Source: Gnetum montanum (Eukaryota > Streptophyta > Gnetopsida > Gnetales > Gnetaceae). Taken from it: a DNA stretch of 64,000 bases. The DNA lies in assembly GCA_015680685.1 (NCBI GenBank), contig MNCI01000270.1:424421-488420 (forward strand), given 5' to 3'. The notes under the pieces were generated by a model. The model searched no databases and was not told the DNA's origin. It saw only the letters and a list, made by a program, of their open reading frames with translations. Shown here in pieces: positions 12,605 to 23,648 of this stretch. The translations under genes and the position numbers were made by a program. Every line of letters starts with the position of its first letter. Within the stretch, counting starts at the first letter, position 1.

Positions 12605-13020
12605 AAGTAAAATTAGAGTTAAGCAAGGTTGTTCACTTTCTCCAATTCTCTTTGGTATCTTTATTGATGGAATGCATGAATAGTTGTGTAATAGGTATGA
12701 TAGTCATGCTATCAAAATTAGATTCCAACTAGTGAATCTTTTTTTATATGCAGATGCTACGGCCTTGATTTCCACAACTGTAAAAGGTATGTAAAATATA
12801 TTGCAAATTTTAGAAAATTATTGTTGTTTATTTGGTCTTCAAGTGAACGAGATAAAACCAAATTAATGATCTGGTGTACAAGAAATAATTGTTCTTCCAT
12901 TTTAGAGATATCAATGTGCAAATAGTAGATTATTTTAAATATTTGGATCTCATTTATATGAACAATTACATGTAGGGGAAGTGCATCAAAGAGAAAATAG
13001 GAAAAGGTTTCAAGGCTTTG
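12605..13020 (+). pseudogene. Second LINE reverse transcriptase fragment, cut by element B
   Basis: The frame reads GVKQGCSLSPILFGIFIDGM (canonical GVRQGCPLSPxLFxIYID) from about 12610, followed by LFLYADATALIS, where the usual YADD is YADA. A downstream FGLQVNEIKPN-like segment corresponds to the LxxNxxKT motif. The catalytic second Asp is lost and frameshifts follow. The fragment ends exactly where the LTR of element B begins at 13021, so B inserted into this LINE. The other half of the LINE was not found in the window. Confidence 0.7.
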
Positions 13021-13569
13021 TGATGAAATGTGATTTGTTGTGTAGACTAGGCCCCGTCAACGTAGTTTGTTGCATCAATGTGGCCCCATCGACGTAGTTT
13101 GTTGTGTCGATGCAGCCCAATCGATGTAGAGGTTTGTCTTGGCCTATAAATATGTGCTCACCAACTATATTTATGGCATTAGATTTCATAGTAGTAGTAG
13201 AGCTCTTGTAGTTTGTTTAGCCGAAAGTTAGAATATTTTTCCCGAGTGCCTGTAGTAGGAGTCATCGAGTGTACAGATCTTTATTCCAGCATTGTTGTAC
13301 CTGAGCACGACAGTGTGTGCGACAATAAAGACGAACTTCTTGATAAACCTTGCAGCATTCTTGATAGTTTAAATGTTTCATTTATGCATTTAATATTTTC
13401 AGTTATTTATTCAATATTTTCTAGTAATTAAGTTGATTAAGCTAATTAAGTGAGATAAGCTAAATAGATTAAATACATAAGTACAACTGCTTCAAACATA
13501 GCATGTATTCGCTTGGTAATCCCAACAGTGTTATTGCTTGGCATGCCTAGTAGCATAGCGCTTGGTAAC
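13021..13569 (+). mobile_element. Element B 5' LTR, left part (interrupted by element A)
   Basis: The LTR begins TGATGAAATG and carries a 32-bp U3 repeat array (13050-13135), a TATA box CTATAAATAT near 13143-13152, then R/U5 sequence. It is cut at 13569, inside the conserved CGCTTGGTAAC segment, by insertion of element A. It resumes without loss at 23138. The rejoined LTR is about 909 bp, in line with other LTRs of this family here (864-961 bp). Confidence 0.88.
13050..13135 (+). repeat. 32-bp tandem repeat in element B U3
   Basis: Units start at 13050 (GGCCCCGTCAACGTAG), 13082 (GGCCCCATCGACGTAG) and 13114 (AGCCCAATCGATGTAG), exactly 32 bases apart. The period equals that of the solo LTR at 7521, but the unit sequence differs. 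Variation among units is mostly CG to TG or CA. Confidence 0.8.
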
Positions 13570-14332
13570 TGATGAGCCACGATATCGCGTACGCAATATC
13601 ACAAGGCCTATAAATAAGAGGCGGCTTTCCCTTGTTCAAGCATCTAGAGTTAGTCCCTTAGCCAAACTATAGCAGTTTTACCATTCTAGAGTTAGAATAA
13701 TTTCCATGTGCCCGCAGTAGGAGTCTCAAAGTGAACCTTTATTTGAGCAAATTGTACTTGAGCACACATTTGTGTACGACAATAAAGACGAACTTTTTGA
13801 TAAACCTTGCAGCATATGGACTAAGATAAATAGGATTTAATTATTGTTAAATGTTTAAATGCTTTCCTAGATAATTAATCTCTCTCAACCCTTGACTCTC
13901 CTAGTTAAGTGCATTCAGTACGACCGCTTCAAGCACGTGTGTAACGCTTGGTAACTCAGTAATGAGTAGCGTTTGGTAATTCCAGTAGCGTTGCACTGGT
14001 TCAGGGTGTGTGCAGCAAGTGGGAATGGATACTGATGCTAGGATAATTAAAGCTTAGTTAATGAATAGTTAATGGAAATTAGTTAATTATTTCTCTTCAC
14101 CTTTCCCTACTAGCATAGGCGTTAAAAAGATAAAAGATATAAAAATCATACACCTCAAGCTTACTTAACCATACAACCATGACAATACAAGTAAGTTTGG
14201 GGAGACAACGATTGATTAACCTTAAGTGTTCCATTAGGGTGCGTAAGCACTTAGTCCTTGGAGTTTGACCAGATCACGCGTGAGACGCTCGTATTCATAT
14301 GGTTGAGTGTAGGGGTACCTTGCCACTCATCA
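13570..14332 (+). repeat. 5' LTR of element A
   Basis: Termini are TGATGAG...CTCATCA, a 7-bp inverted repeat. U3 contains a 20-bp near-palindrome at 13581-13600 and a TATA box CTATAAATAAG near 13609-13619. Transcription would start close to 13640. R/U5 carries the family-wide GCGTTTGGTAATCCCAGTAGCG-type words. Confidence 0.93.
13581..13600. repeat. 20-bp near-palindrome in element A U3
   Basis: GATATCGCGTACGCAATATC is one G-to-A change away from a perfect 20-bp palindrome. The 3' LTR copy at 22385-22404, GATATCGCGTATGCGATATC, keeps that G but has one C-to-T change elsewhere. Each mutation is at a CpG. Confidence 0.75.
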
Positions 14333-14333
14333 T

Positions 14334-14351
14334 TGGTGCCATTGCCAGGGA
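14334..14351 (+). promoter_or_regulatory. Primer-binding site (tRNA-Asp type), element A
   Basis: TGGTGCCATTGCCAGGGA starts two bases after the 5' LTR. It matches the complement of the plant tRNA-Asp(GUC) 3' end (TGGCGCCGTTGCCGGGGA) at 15 of 18 positions. The three mismatches are exactly the three CpG sites, each changed to TG or CA. A tRNA-Asp primer is typical of the Athila lineage. Confidence 0.8.
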
Positions 14352-14447
14352 CTTAGTTGTTTGTGCACTACGTAGAACATAGAAGATCATCCATATCTTT
14401 GGGAGCTAAAACGAATCCTTAGGGTTGATCAAAAGAAAAATAAGATA

Positions 14448-16850
14448 ATGGTAAACTGCACATCGAATAAGACAAAAATATCTTCTTCTTCGCGCAAAAG
14501 CACTTCACCTCCTAGGACTAACACTAGAGACAATCGGCGGCACAACACACATAACCATAATCCGTCAGTTCCTCAACAGTTCTGAGTGGTATATATTCAT
14601 CATGATGAATATGTACCCGAATTTACCTTTATCCTCCATCAAGATGAGCAACTACATTGGAGAGACTTGGAGGGTAACATAGTGTTGCCTCCAGATAGAG
14701 CAACCCCCAACATGCTCCTTCGTGCCCTTGCACGAACAGGCATGTCATAGTTGTATGCAGAGTACATTGCATGTGATTACGACACAAGGGACTACCATCC
14801 CACAAAAGTGCAACGTCAACAGGACTTGCGGCAGGAGAGTTACCATACATCGTTGAAGGGCAAAGGACCCTGTAACACTCCACCTATCTTAAGCGAAATT
14901 GAGGGTGGTGAACCTATTTCAATAAGTTCTCCACAAAATGATGTTCCCCCTTCTAACGATAGTGAGGAGGTGGTGTATTAGAACCTTCACTCCACAATTC
15001 ACAACCCTGGTTCTGATCCCCACGAACACCAAGTGTTCAATGAGGGAACACAAACACAAGATAACAGCAGGCAGTCTGATCGTCATCACGATCGGGGCTG
15101 GGACCACCGAAGAGAAGGTAGGAAACATCGTCATGGCGATGGTTCTCCTTCTTCTTCACCTTCATCATCACATTCACCCTCTCCTTCTGTATCGGGACGC
15201 AGTCATAAGGAACCTAACCATGAGGATAAAGGTAAAAACAATGAGAGACCTTGACGAGAGAGTTGAGAACGAGGACGAGGGCACTCTAGAGAATCACGAC
15301 ATGGAAGAAGGAAAAGTAGGGAACCACGTAGACATCATAAACGCTATGAAAGAAATGACCACGAAGAACCCCTACTTGCAACCCAAAGCATGTTAGACAT
15401 CACAGAGGCTATAAGAATTCCTACAAGGAACCAAAAAGATAGTAGGATCAAGAGGTTAGAGATGAATAATATCCCACGATTTGAGGGGGGATACAACGCT
15501 GATCCTCAGAACCACTTACAAGCATTCCATGATGCATGTGCCTTGTAGAATATAGAAAACGAATGACAAAGGCTAAAGTTGTTCCCAAGGACACTGGTAA
15601 AAGAAATGGAAAGCTAGTACTAGTCCCTAGAATTGGAATTCATTTGAAGGTGGAGTACGATGCTAGAACTGTTTAATGATAAGTATCAAACGTACTCTCG
15701 GGTGTCCAACCTACGAAAGCAAATTGAAGGATGGAAGCAGGGAACTCATGAACCCTTGGATGCTACCATGGGCTGATACTATGCACTGCTACATCATTGC
15801 CTAGGTCATGGTTACTCGTAGCAGGATCAGCTATGCCATCTCATAGATGGACTTAGGCATGAAACTAGGAGAACCCTTGGAACATATGCCCAAGGGAGAT
15901 TATTAGAGCTTAGGTCCCATCAGATCCATAGATTGTCGAAGCAAGTAGCTAAGGAAGAAGGAGAGCTATGTAAGAGAGAAAGTGCAGAAGAGTACAACTG
16001 TGATCCTTCCCTCCGAAAAAGGGGAGTGAGATTCTATGAGGAGGAGGAAGAGTCACCACTTGAAGAGTTGGTGAATAGGAAAACCTTGCTACTCCAAAAA
16101 TTAACAACAGAAGTCTCGGCCAAGGTAGACCAAATGTGGGACTCCTTAGATAGTAGATTTGAAACTGTCCTCAAAATCGTAGAGGAGTCTAAGGAGTAAG
16201 GTAGTGACTATGATAAAAAGAAAAATAGAGATTTGGACCATGCATGTAACAGAGGTAAGGGTAAAATGGCTATCACCGAAGAGGTTGTGGATTTAGATAT
16301 AGACAATGACGGTGGATGCGAGATATGCCAGTATAACCATCCTAAGGGATGTTGCCCAATAATCTCACATCTACAAGAATCTGGGGTGTATGCACTTAAC
16401 CCACGACTTAACAAACGGTAAGCACCCCGAAGGTTACCTTATCCCCAAGGTAACCCAAGGTAGTTTTACCAACCCTTAATGTATTATCTAAGTGGAACTC
16501 CACCACAACCTATTGAGCAACACCAGCAGTGGCAATGCCCACAGTCATGGGGGATGCCATTGCCTAGGCAACAATACCCTTACCGGTAACCAGATCCATA
16601 TGGCTATTACGTGCAGCAGCCAGTCTCTCCAAGTGACTCTGTCGATCACGCAACCCCACAACGTCACTACCAAACTTGGGAGTATTATAGGACTCCTTCC
16701 ACAATGTAAGGGGTATTCCTTCGAACAGAGTCACATACATACCATCCTCTGAACCCATCCGTGACTCTTACACCAATAGCTCCACTACCACCTGCTCCAG
16801 CAATGTAAGGGGTATTCCTCACTCAATCGCAGCAACCCAATGTCACGACG
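14448..16850 (+). pseudogene. gag region of element A
   Basis: From ATG 14448 the frame gives a basic, Ser-rich N-terminus, an acidic stretch, and an RS/SP-rich segment (about 15090-15340). The retrotransposon gag core follows, beginning near NNIPRFEGGYNADPQNHLQA at 15466 and continuing to LCHLIDGLRHETRR near 15870. A CEICQYNHPKGCC segment lies near 16318-16355, at the place of a zinc knuckle. Then comes a Pro/Gln/Tyr-rich linker. At least ten stop codons and several frame changes interrupt it, so no capsid protein can be made. Confidence 0.75.
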
Positions 16851-16853
16851 GTT

Positions 16854-19465
16854 GTGAATCCTCAACCCGTAGTTGGTTCTAAAAATCTTATGCCGAAAAG
16901 ACCTTTCTTCAGAACCAAAAATCCAACTAAGCCCTCACCATCACAAGCGGTTGAACATCTAAACACCTCCATACTAAATAAGGTTTTGGGACCTCCTTCA
17001 ATCCAAAAATCGAGCTTAACACACACGGTTATGTTAACACATGCCGTTACTGACTGGATTAACATAGGCCACCTTCCAAGAAAATTCTCTGATCCTAGAA
17101 GTCCTCGAATCTATCTCCAAGTCATTGGGAATGAACCATGTAAAGCTCTTCTAGACTCAGGTTCCAAAGTCAACATAATATCACAAGAGTTGTACAAAGC
17201 TTGGAACCTGCCTCCATTAAGGAAGAGTAACATTCGACTAGAGCTGGCCAACCAGTCCATCACTGTCCCCTTGGGACTGGTGGAGGACATCGTTACCACT
17301 ATATGTGGGTGGTCGTATCCAGCTGATTTCCTAGTGATACAAGTAAACAACGGTAAGGGGGACTTCCCAATAATAATGGGAAGAGCATGGCTAAGTACTA
17401 TAGATGCACACCTAGGAATCCGTGATCTTTCCCTAGAAATATCCAAGAAGAACACTTTTGGAAAGATTGAGAAGAATAAAGTTCCATGCATCGCATACAG
17501 TGACACAGGGTGCCATTGCGTACAGAAATCATGGGTTATGCGAAGTTTAGCTTTGCCTGCATGCAATCGATGTGCACAAGAAATTAATATACAAAGGTGC
17601 CTATATGCAGCAGCACATGACAAGAAGACACCCAGTGGATGATGGCTGATCAAGAGAGCAACTTGATAACATGCATGGAATTATCTAAGGGAATAACTAG
17701 TGCTTACATTGGAAGCATAGACACACTTGAGCAAGTTTGTTGCCAACTTCCAAACCTTAACCTCAAAAACATCAACTGGGAAAAGTTGGAAATTCCTGAG
17801 AGATTTAAACAAGAGCCCTTAGATTTGAAACCATTGCCCACCGGTCTAGAGTATATGACCCTTGAAAATGGAAAATTGGTGATCATCAACGCAAGACTTG
17901 TTTCCAAACAAAAAGAAAGACTGTTAGAAGTGATAAACAAGTGGTCAAAAGCGTTTGCCTGGTCATACCCCAAGTTAACTAGAATAGATCCTAGGATATG
18001 CCAGCATAGGATTTACACGGACCGCTCGATGAAACCTCGAAAACAACCGCAGAGGCGATTGAATCCAAAATTGAAACAAATAGTAAAAGAAGAGATATAA
18101 CAACTTCTTAAGGCTAGGTTCATATATCCCATTGCTGATAGTGAATGGGTTAGCCCTCTGGTGATAGTGCCTAAAAAGGGAGGCAAATGGAGGATGTGTA
18201 TAGATTTTAGGCTACTGAACATGGCAACAGTCAAGGATCACTTTCCGTTGCCATTCGTTGACCAAGTCTTAGGCACCATAGCAGGGCATCACTATTATAG
18301 TTTTCTGGATGGTTATAGTAGATACAACCAAATATAGATAGCACCAGAAGATCAAGCCAAAACAACGTTCACCAGTCCTTGGGGAATGTTTGCATATAAA
18401 AAAATGCCATTTGGCTTGTGTAATGCTCCTGCCACGTTTCAACATTTAGTTCTAAGCATATTCCAACAGTAGATAGGGAATGGAGTGGAAGTCTTTATGG
18501 ATGACTTCTCTACTTATGGGACAAGCTTTGATCAAGCCCTGGACCAATTAGAGCATGTGATAAAATGATGTGTAGAAACCAACTTAAGGCTCAACTGGCA
18601 GAAAAGCCATTTGATGGTCCAAGAGGGCGTAGTACTTGGGCATAAGATTTCACAATCAGGAGTAGAGGTAGACCTAGATAAAGTTAGAGTCATCCAAGGG
18701 ATCACCTGATAACTTGAAACTATCAAAGACATTCAGTCATTCCTTGGACACTCTGGCTACTATCGAAGATTCATTGAGAACTTCTCCAAGATTTCCAAAC
18801 CATTGGTAGAACTAACGAAGAAGGATGCACCATTTGAATGGACTAGGGAATGTGAACAAGCATTCCAAACTTTAAAACAAAATCTTGTAGAAACTCCCAT
18901 TCTATAAGCCCCTGACTGGTCCAGACCGTTCCATATAATAACTGATGCATCCAATTATGCCTTAGGAGCCGTACTTACACAGTTAGATGACCAAAAGCAT
19001 CCTTACTACATCCATTGTGCAAGTAGGAGTATCGCTGGTGCACAACTTAACTACACGACTACAGAAAAAGAATTAATGGCTGTAGTGTTTACACTGGACA
19101 AGTTTAGGCACTATGTGTTAGGCTACAAAGTATACATTCATACGGATCATAGTGCAATCAGGTTCCTCATGAACAAGCCAATAGTTAGCCCTCGTATTAT
19201 ACGATGGCTGGTAATCCTACATGAGTTCGATCTAACGATGATAGATCGAAAGGGCACCGAGAACGTAGTTGCAGATCACTTATCTTGGTTGCAATGGGAC
19301 AACAAAGAGGATGAATACGTCATATTCGATCATTTTTCTAACGAAACCCTCTTTGCCAGTGTAGTGAATAACCAACCCATGGGAATGAATTGGTATAGTA
19401 GCATTCTCACCTATCTCCTTTCCCAACAAACACCACAAGAGATGGACATTAGGAAGAAACAATAG
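16854..19465 (+). pseudogene. Protease, reverse transcriptase and RNase H of element A
   Basis: Protease is in a 262-codon open stretch (16854-17642) with the active-site triad LDSGS (Asp codon 17154-17156). RT follows from about 17800, with FAWSYPKL near 17956, PLVIVPKKGGKWRMCIDF near 18155, and the FMDDF active site (Asp codons 18500-18505). RNase H keeps its acidic residues in ITDAS (18938-18952), EKELMAV (about 19066) and HTDHS (about 19138), ending TENVVADHLSWL near 19290. In-frame stops include TAG at 18472-18474, in FQQ-stop-IGNG, and TAA at 18906-18908. The catalytic residues survive, but the reading frame does not. Confidence 0.85.
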
Positions 19466-19479
19466 TTTCTTCATAGAGC

Positions 19480-20440
19480 CAAGTACTTTATGGAGATCAA
19501 CAAATAACTTTACAAAGTCTATCTTGATGGCTTGGTTCAATGGTGTGTGCTCGAGGTGGACCAACTAAGAGTTCTCCAAGATGCTCATGAGGGCCCTTGT
19601 GGGGATCACTATGCAGGGAGACGAATGGCGATTAAGATCTTACTTGTAGGATATTACTGGCCAACACTATTTTGGGACGCCCATCAATTTGTCCAATCCT
19701 GTGAGCACTATCAACGTGATGGAGGAATGACTGCTAGAATGGAGGGTCTGCAACAATGGATTCAACCTTTGGAACCCTTCGACATTTGGGGAATAGATTT
19801 TATGGGGCCCATTACACCAATGTCCAATGGAAAAGCTTATATCATTGTTGCTGTTGACTATCTAATGGAATGGGCTAAAGAAGCTACTGTAATAGACTGC
19901 ACATCGTCTACAGTTGCACTATTTGTACAACAACAAGTCATAAATAGGTTTGGTGTGTCACGTGCACTTATCTCGGATAATGGAACACACTTCACGGGTG
20001 CAACCTTTCGGAAGTTGATGCAACACTTAGGGGTTGAACATAAATTGACTACATCTTATCACCCCCAAGCTAATGACCAAGCCGAGGTCACTAATCGGGA
20101 GATTACTAAAATATTAACAAAGATAATTAGCAAATATAGGCGAGATTAAAACACTAAACTAAACGATGCTCTCTAGGCATACCACTCCACTTGGAAACTC
20201 CCTATAGGTTACTCTCCCTATGAGTTAGTATATGGAAAAATTCCAAAGCTTCCAATTCAAACTGAGCTCCATACACTATCCATGGCATGTGACCTCCACC
20301 TTGACCTTGATCTAGCACAAAAACAAAGATTGGAAACTCTAAATGTGCTAGACGAAAATTGATTGGTTGCCTTGNATGAGAGAGAATGGAATCGCTCATT
20401 ATTTTGGATCTCCTCCTTTCAACTTAGTCATGAGGGAGAT
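19480..20440 (+). pseudogene. Integrase of element A
   Basis: The N-terminal zinc-binding region reads AHEGPCGDHYAGRR...GYYWPTLFWDAHQFVQSCEHYQRD; the second Cys of the usual CxxC is Tyr. The catalytic core keeps D (WGIDFMGP, codon 19796-19798), D (LISDNGTHF, 19976-19978) and E (QAEVTNRE, 20084-20086). The C-terminal portion (ELHTLSMACDLHLDLDLAQKQR-like, in shifted frames) runs to about 20440 and contains a single N at 20375. Stops at 19463-19465, 19505-19507 and 20147-20149 separate it from RNase H and cut its C-terminus. Confidence 0.8.
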
Positions 20441-22353
20441 GACCACCTATGCTGATCAATCAAGGCCCTTAGTTCTTTTTTAATTTTTTGTTTTACACAT
20501 TTTTGTTTTACAAATTTCTTTGACTTTCCTTATTTTTGTTTTGCAACATCATTCATACCCTTTCATTTATTTATGTGATTATTTATTTTGTTAAGGTTTT
20601 TTACCTAATAAGTGCTCTTGATGATGGTATGAACTGTGCTCTATTGATTGCTAATGTTTGGTTTTTACCTTTGAGTTATGATGTTGATACTAAGGTATAG
20701 TTCTTTTGATATAATAGGCAATGAGTCCACGTCATCCATGCATCCATGAATTTCTATGGTCTCTCTTGGCTTGGAATTGTATAGTCCCTTTCTCAATAAT
20801 AAGAACTATCAATGAATCGGTGACTGGGCATTTCTCAAACTAAGGAAGGACTCAAGGACTGAAAAGGATGTGACTTCAAGGGAACTTGATGCATTTGTGC
20901 TGGCCATTATCTTGGGTGCTTGGATGTTTTCTTTTTGATTTTTTCTTACCGTTTCGATGTTACCCCATTATTGGGAAGTTGAGTGAATAAAAATAAAAAT
21001 AATAAGTCTTTGCATGGTGTGGTTCTCATGCAAAAAAAAAAAAAAAAACCCAGAAAAAAAATAGTGATAATTCGAAGCACATCCCTTAGACAAAATAATC
21101 ATCTAGGCTACAAGCACTGGTTATGGGACTAAACAAACATGTTCCCTCTAACTAAGGCCCTTCCTCACTTCCTACTTTCTCCTTTCCCATTTCGTCGAAA
21201 TGGTGGTGACTCTTCGGTGAAAGCATTCTTGTTACTTCAAGAGGATGGATGGGCCAAATGTATTAATGCAAAGTCACTGGATGTGGATTGTTTGAGGCTA
21301 GATTTGGAATGGGATTTACTAAGTCACATTAACCATTAATACACAAGGGACTATATATCACCTTGTTCTTGAGACTCCATTCCATTCTTTTCTTTCCATC
21401 ATTCTTTCTCCATTTTTTTACCTCATTGTTGGTTGTATCAATAGTTCCTATTTTGGTTGATGCATTGTTTTCTTTTTAGTAAACTCTTGTGGTTAAGAAT
21501 TTAACTCTTGCTTCCAAATGAAATTTCTAGAGCCTACGGACTCTTTGAATGAGGGATTGTCAGGGCATTAAGGGCATGAGCCTACTTTGGGGAGGACCCA
21601 CTGGTATTCCTATTTGCTGTATCCGTTAATTTCTTTCCCTTAAAAATTTTCAAAATCACCATTTATTTTGTTCATTTCCATCTTTGACATCCATTTTATT
21701 GGCGTGGCCATTGTTTCTTTTTCTCCATCTTTCTTCTTCCTTCCCTTTTTCCATTCTATCGATATTGGAAGTTCGCTCTCAGTCATGGGGGTCCTAGTCC
21801 AATTTTTTAGATTTTCTCTTAATCCCTACACCTTGGGTAGTCACCAGTATTATATCTCCAGATTAGCATTAGCCATATCACAACTCAGCCAATGAAGCTT
21901 ACACTGAGGCAAGGTATTAACTACATTGTAATTCATTTACCCTTGCTAATATTAGACTGTGTTTTGTGTGCAGATGGCAATCATACAACAATGGATTGGA
22001 TTTGGAGGAAACACTTGGAATGGACTGGTGATGAAGCAGTTATGCAAGTAAAAAGATTGATGATGCGCTTATGGATGGACAAAAATAAAGCACAATCTTG
22101 GTGTCGGCAGCAACAGACTTCTTCTTTTCTCTCTCTCTCCTCTCTTCTCTCTCAGCGGCCAAACAAGGCTGGATGTCAAATGTGTAGAGTGTTCACTCTC
22201 GTTGTCATGAACACTAATTTGTCATGTATTGTAATGATGATTCATTCACATGTCACCCCATTCACCATTAGTATCATTCAAGTCAATAATCCCATACCTT
22301 TCCAATATCTTGTAAGGAACTCAAGGACGAGTTTTCATTCAGTCATGAGGGTA
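20441..22353 (+). other. 3' noncoding region of element A; ORF2 missing
   Basis: This aligns by eye with the leader between pol and ORF2 of element B (for example the GGCAATGAGTCCACG block near 20720, and AAGGGCATGAGCCTACTTTGGGG near 21570). It ends in TTTTGTGTGCAG directly before ATG at 21974, where relatives start ORF2. Here the frame closes after about 25 codons, then a pyrimidine-rich stretch (22115-22155) leads straight into the sequence that lies between ORF2 and the 3' LTR in relatives (22190-22353). An internal deletion has therefore removed nearly all of ORF2. The polypurine tract before the 3' LTR is weak (CATGAGGGTA). Confidence 0.6.
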
Positions 22354-23132
22354 TGATGAGCTGCGATATCAAGTCCGCCCCTATGATATCGCGTATGCGA
22401 TATCGTAGCCTGTCGTCATGCCTATAAATAAGAGGTGGCTTTCCCTTGTTCAAGCATGTAGAGTTAGTCCCTTAGCCAAACTATAGCAGTTTTACCATTC
22501 CAGAGTTAGAATAATTTCCATGTGCCCGCAGTAGGAGTCTCAAAGTGAACGGATCTTTATTCGAGCAAATTGTACCTGAGCACATATTTGTGTACGGCAA
22601 TAAGGACGAACTTTCTAATAAACCTTGTAGCATATGGACTAAGCTAAATAGGATTTAATTATTGTTAAATGTTTAAATGCTTTTCTAGATAATTAATCTC
22701 CTAGTTAAGTGCATTCAGTATGACCACTTTGAGCACGTGTGTAACACTTAGTAACCCAGTAACAAGTAGCGTTTGGTAATCCCAGTAGCGTTGCGCTAGT
22801 TCAGGGTATGTGCAGCAAGTGGGAACAGATACTGATGCTAGGATAATTAAAGATTAGTTAATGAATAGTTAATGGAAATTAGTTAATTAGTTCTCTTCAC
22901 CTTTCCCTACTAGCATAGGCATTAAAAAGATAAAAGATATAAAAATCATACACCTTAGGCTTACTGAACCATACAATCGTGACAATACAAGTAAGTCTAG
23001 GAAGAAAACGATTGATTAACCTTAAGTGTTCCATTAGGATGCGTAAGCACTTAGTCCTTGGAGTTCAACTGGATCATGTGTGAGATGCTTGTATTCGTAT
23101 GGTTGAGTGTAGGGGTACCTCACCACTCATCA
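22354..23132 (+). repeat. 3' LTR of element A
   Basis: It begins TGATGAGCTGCGATATC and ends CCACTCATCA. The TATA box is CTATAAATAAG near 22422-22432. Compared with the 5' LTR it has an extra piece in U3 and lacks about 16 bp in U5. Most substitutions are transitions. Confidence 0.93.
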
Positions 23133-23137
23133 GTAAC

Positions 23138-23497
23138 CCAGTAGCAAATACATGGGTTTAAGACATGTATGGAAAGTGGGAACGAATGCTTATGTTAGGA
23201 TTAGTTAGAGACTAGTTAGTTAATTTAGATTAGTCATTAAATTACTCTATCTCTCTCTCTTCAAGCATCCAAAACATAAAACATAAAATGATAAAAATCA
23301 TATGCCTTGATTTCACTTAACCATATCTTTGTACTTCACAAGTGTAATTGGGAAGACAACGAATGACCTTAGGGAAAGATTTACTTCCTAGAATACTAGT
23401 GCATCGAAAACTATAAAGTCCATGGAACTTGACTGAATCACGTGTGAACACTTTGTGATTCATATGGTTGGGCGTAGGGGTACCTTGCCACTCATCA
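23138..23497 (+). mobile_element. Element B 5' LTR, right part
   Basis: It continues exactly from 13569 across the element A insertion (CGCTTGGTAAC joined to CCAGTAGC) and ends GGGGTACCTTGCCACTCATCA. Confidence 0.88.
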
Positions 23498-23498
23498 T

Positions 23499-23516
23499 TA
23501 GTGTCATTGTTGGGGA
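23499..23516 (+). promoter_or_regulatory. Primer-binding site, element B (decayed tRNA-Asp type)
   Basis: TAGTGTCATTGTTGGGGA matches the tRNA-Asp complement at 12 of 18 positions. All six differences are C-to-T or G-to-A transitions. Confidence 0.65.
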
Positions 23517-23648
23517 CTTTGTTTGTTGAAACGTGCACTATCTAGAATTAGTAAACATTATTAATATCGTTGGATGGAACCAAGGTCAACATCACTCTCA
23601 AACAACATTCAATTACAAAAGCACATTGATTATTTTATTTGTTGCAAA

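Larger units (their letters stand above)
13570..23132 (+). mobile_element. Element A: full-length Athila-like Ty3/Gypsy LTR retrotransposon
   Basis: LTRs at 13570-14332 and 22354-23132 bound a 8.0-kb interior with a tRNA-Asp primer-binding site, gag, protease, RT, RNase H and integrase in the Ty3/Gypsy order. The 5-bp target duplication GTAAC is perfect (13565-13569 and 23133-23137). The element is inserted in the 5' LTR of element B. The long gag, tRNA-Asp primer site and RNase H/integrase style point to the Athila lineage. Many in-frame stops and frameshifts make it inactive. Unlike its relatives here it lacks the long ORF2 between pol and the 3' LTR. By eye the two LTRs differ at about a dozen substitutions over some 330 aligned bases, plus a few indels. 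Confidence 0.93.

Noticed and set aside
13021-13135. CRISPR-like array in the 32-bp repeats
   Set aside because: Units are directly adjacent with no unique spacers, and they sit in LTR U3 regions of a plant genome.
21892-22356. 154-codon frame before the 3' LTR of element A as a novel gene
   Set aside because: It runs across the residual ORF2 start, a deletion junction and the pre-LTR region in a frame other than that of ORF2.
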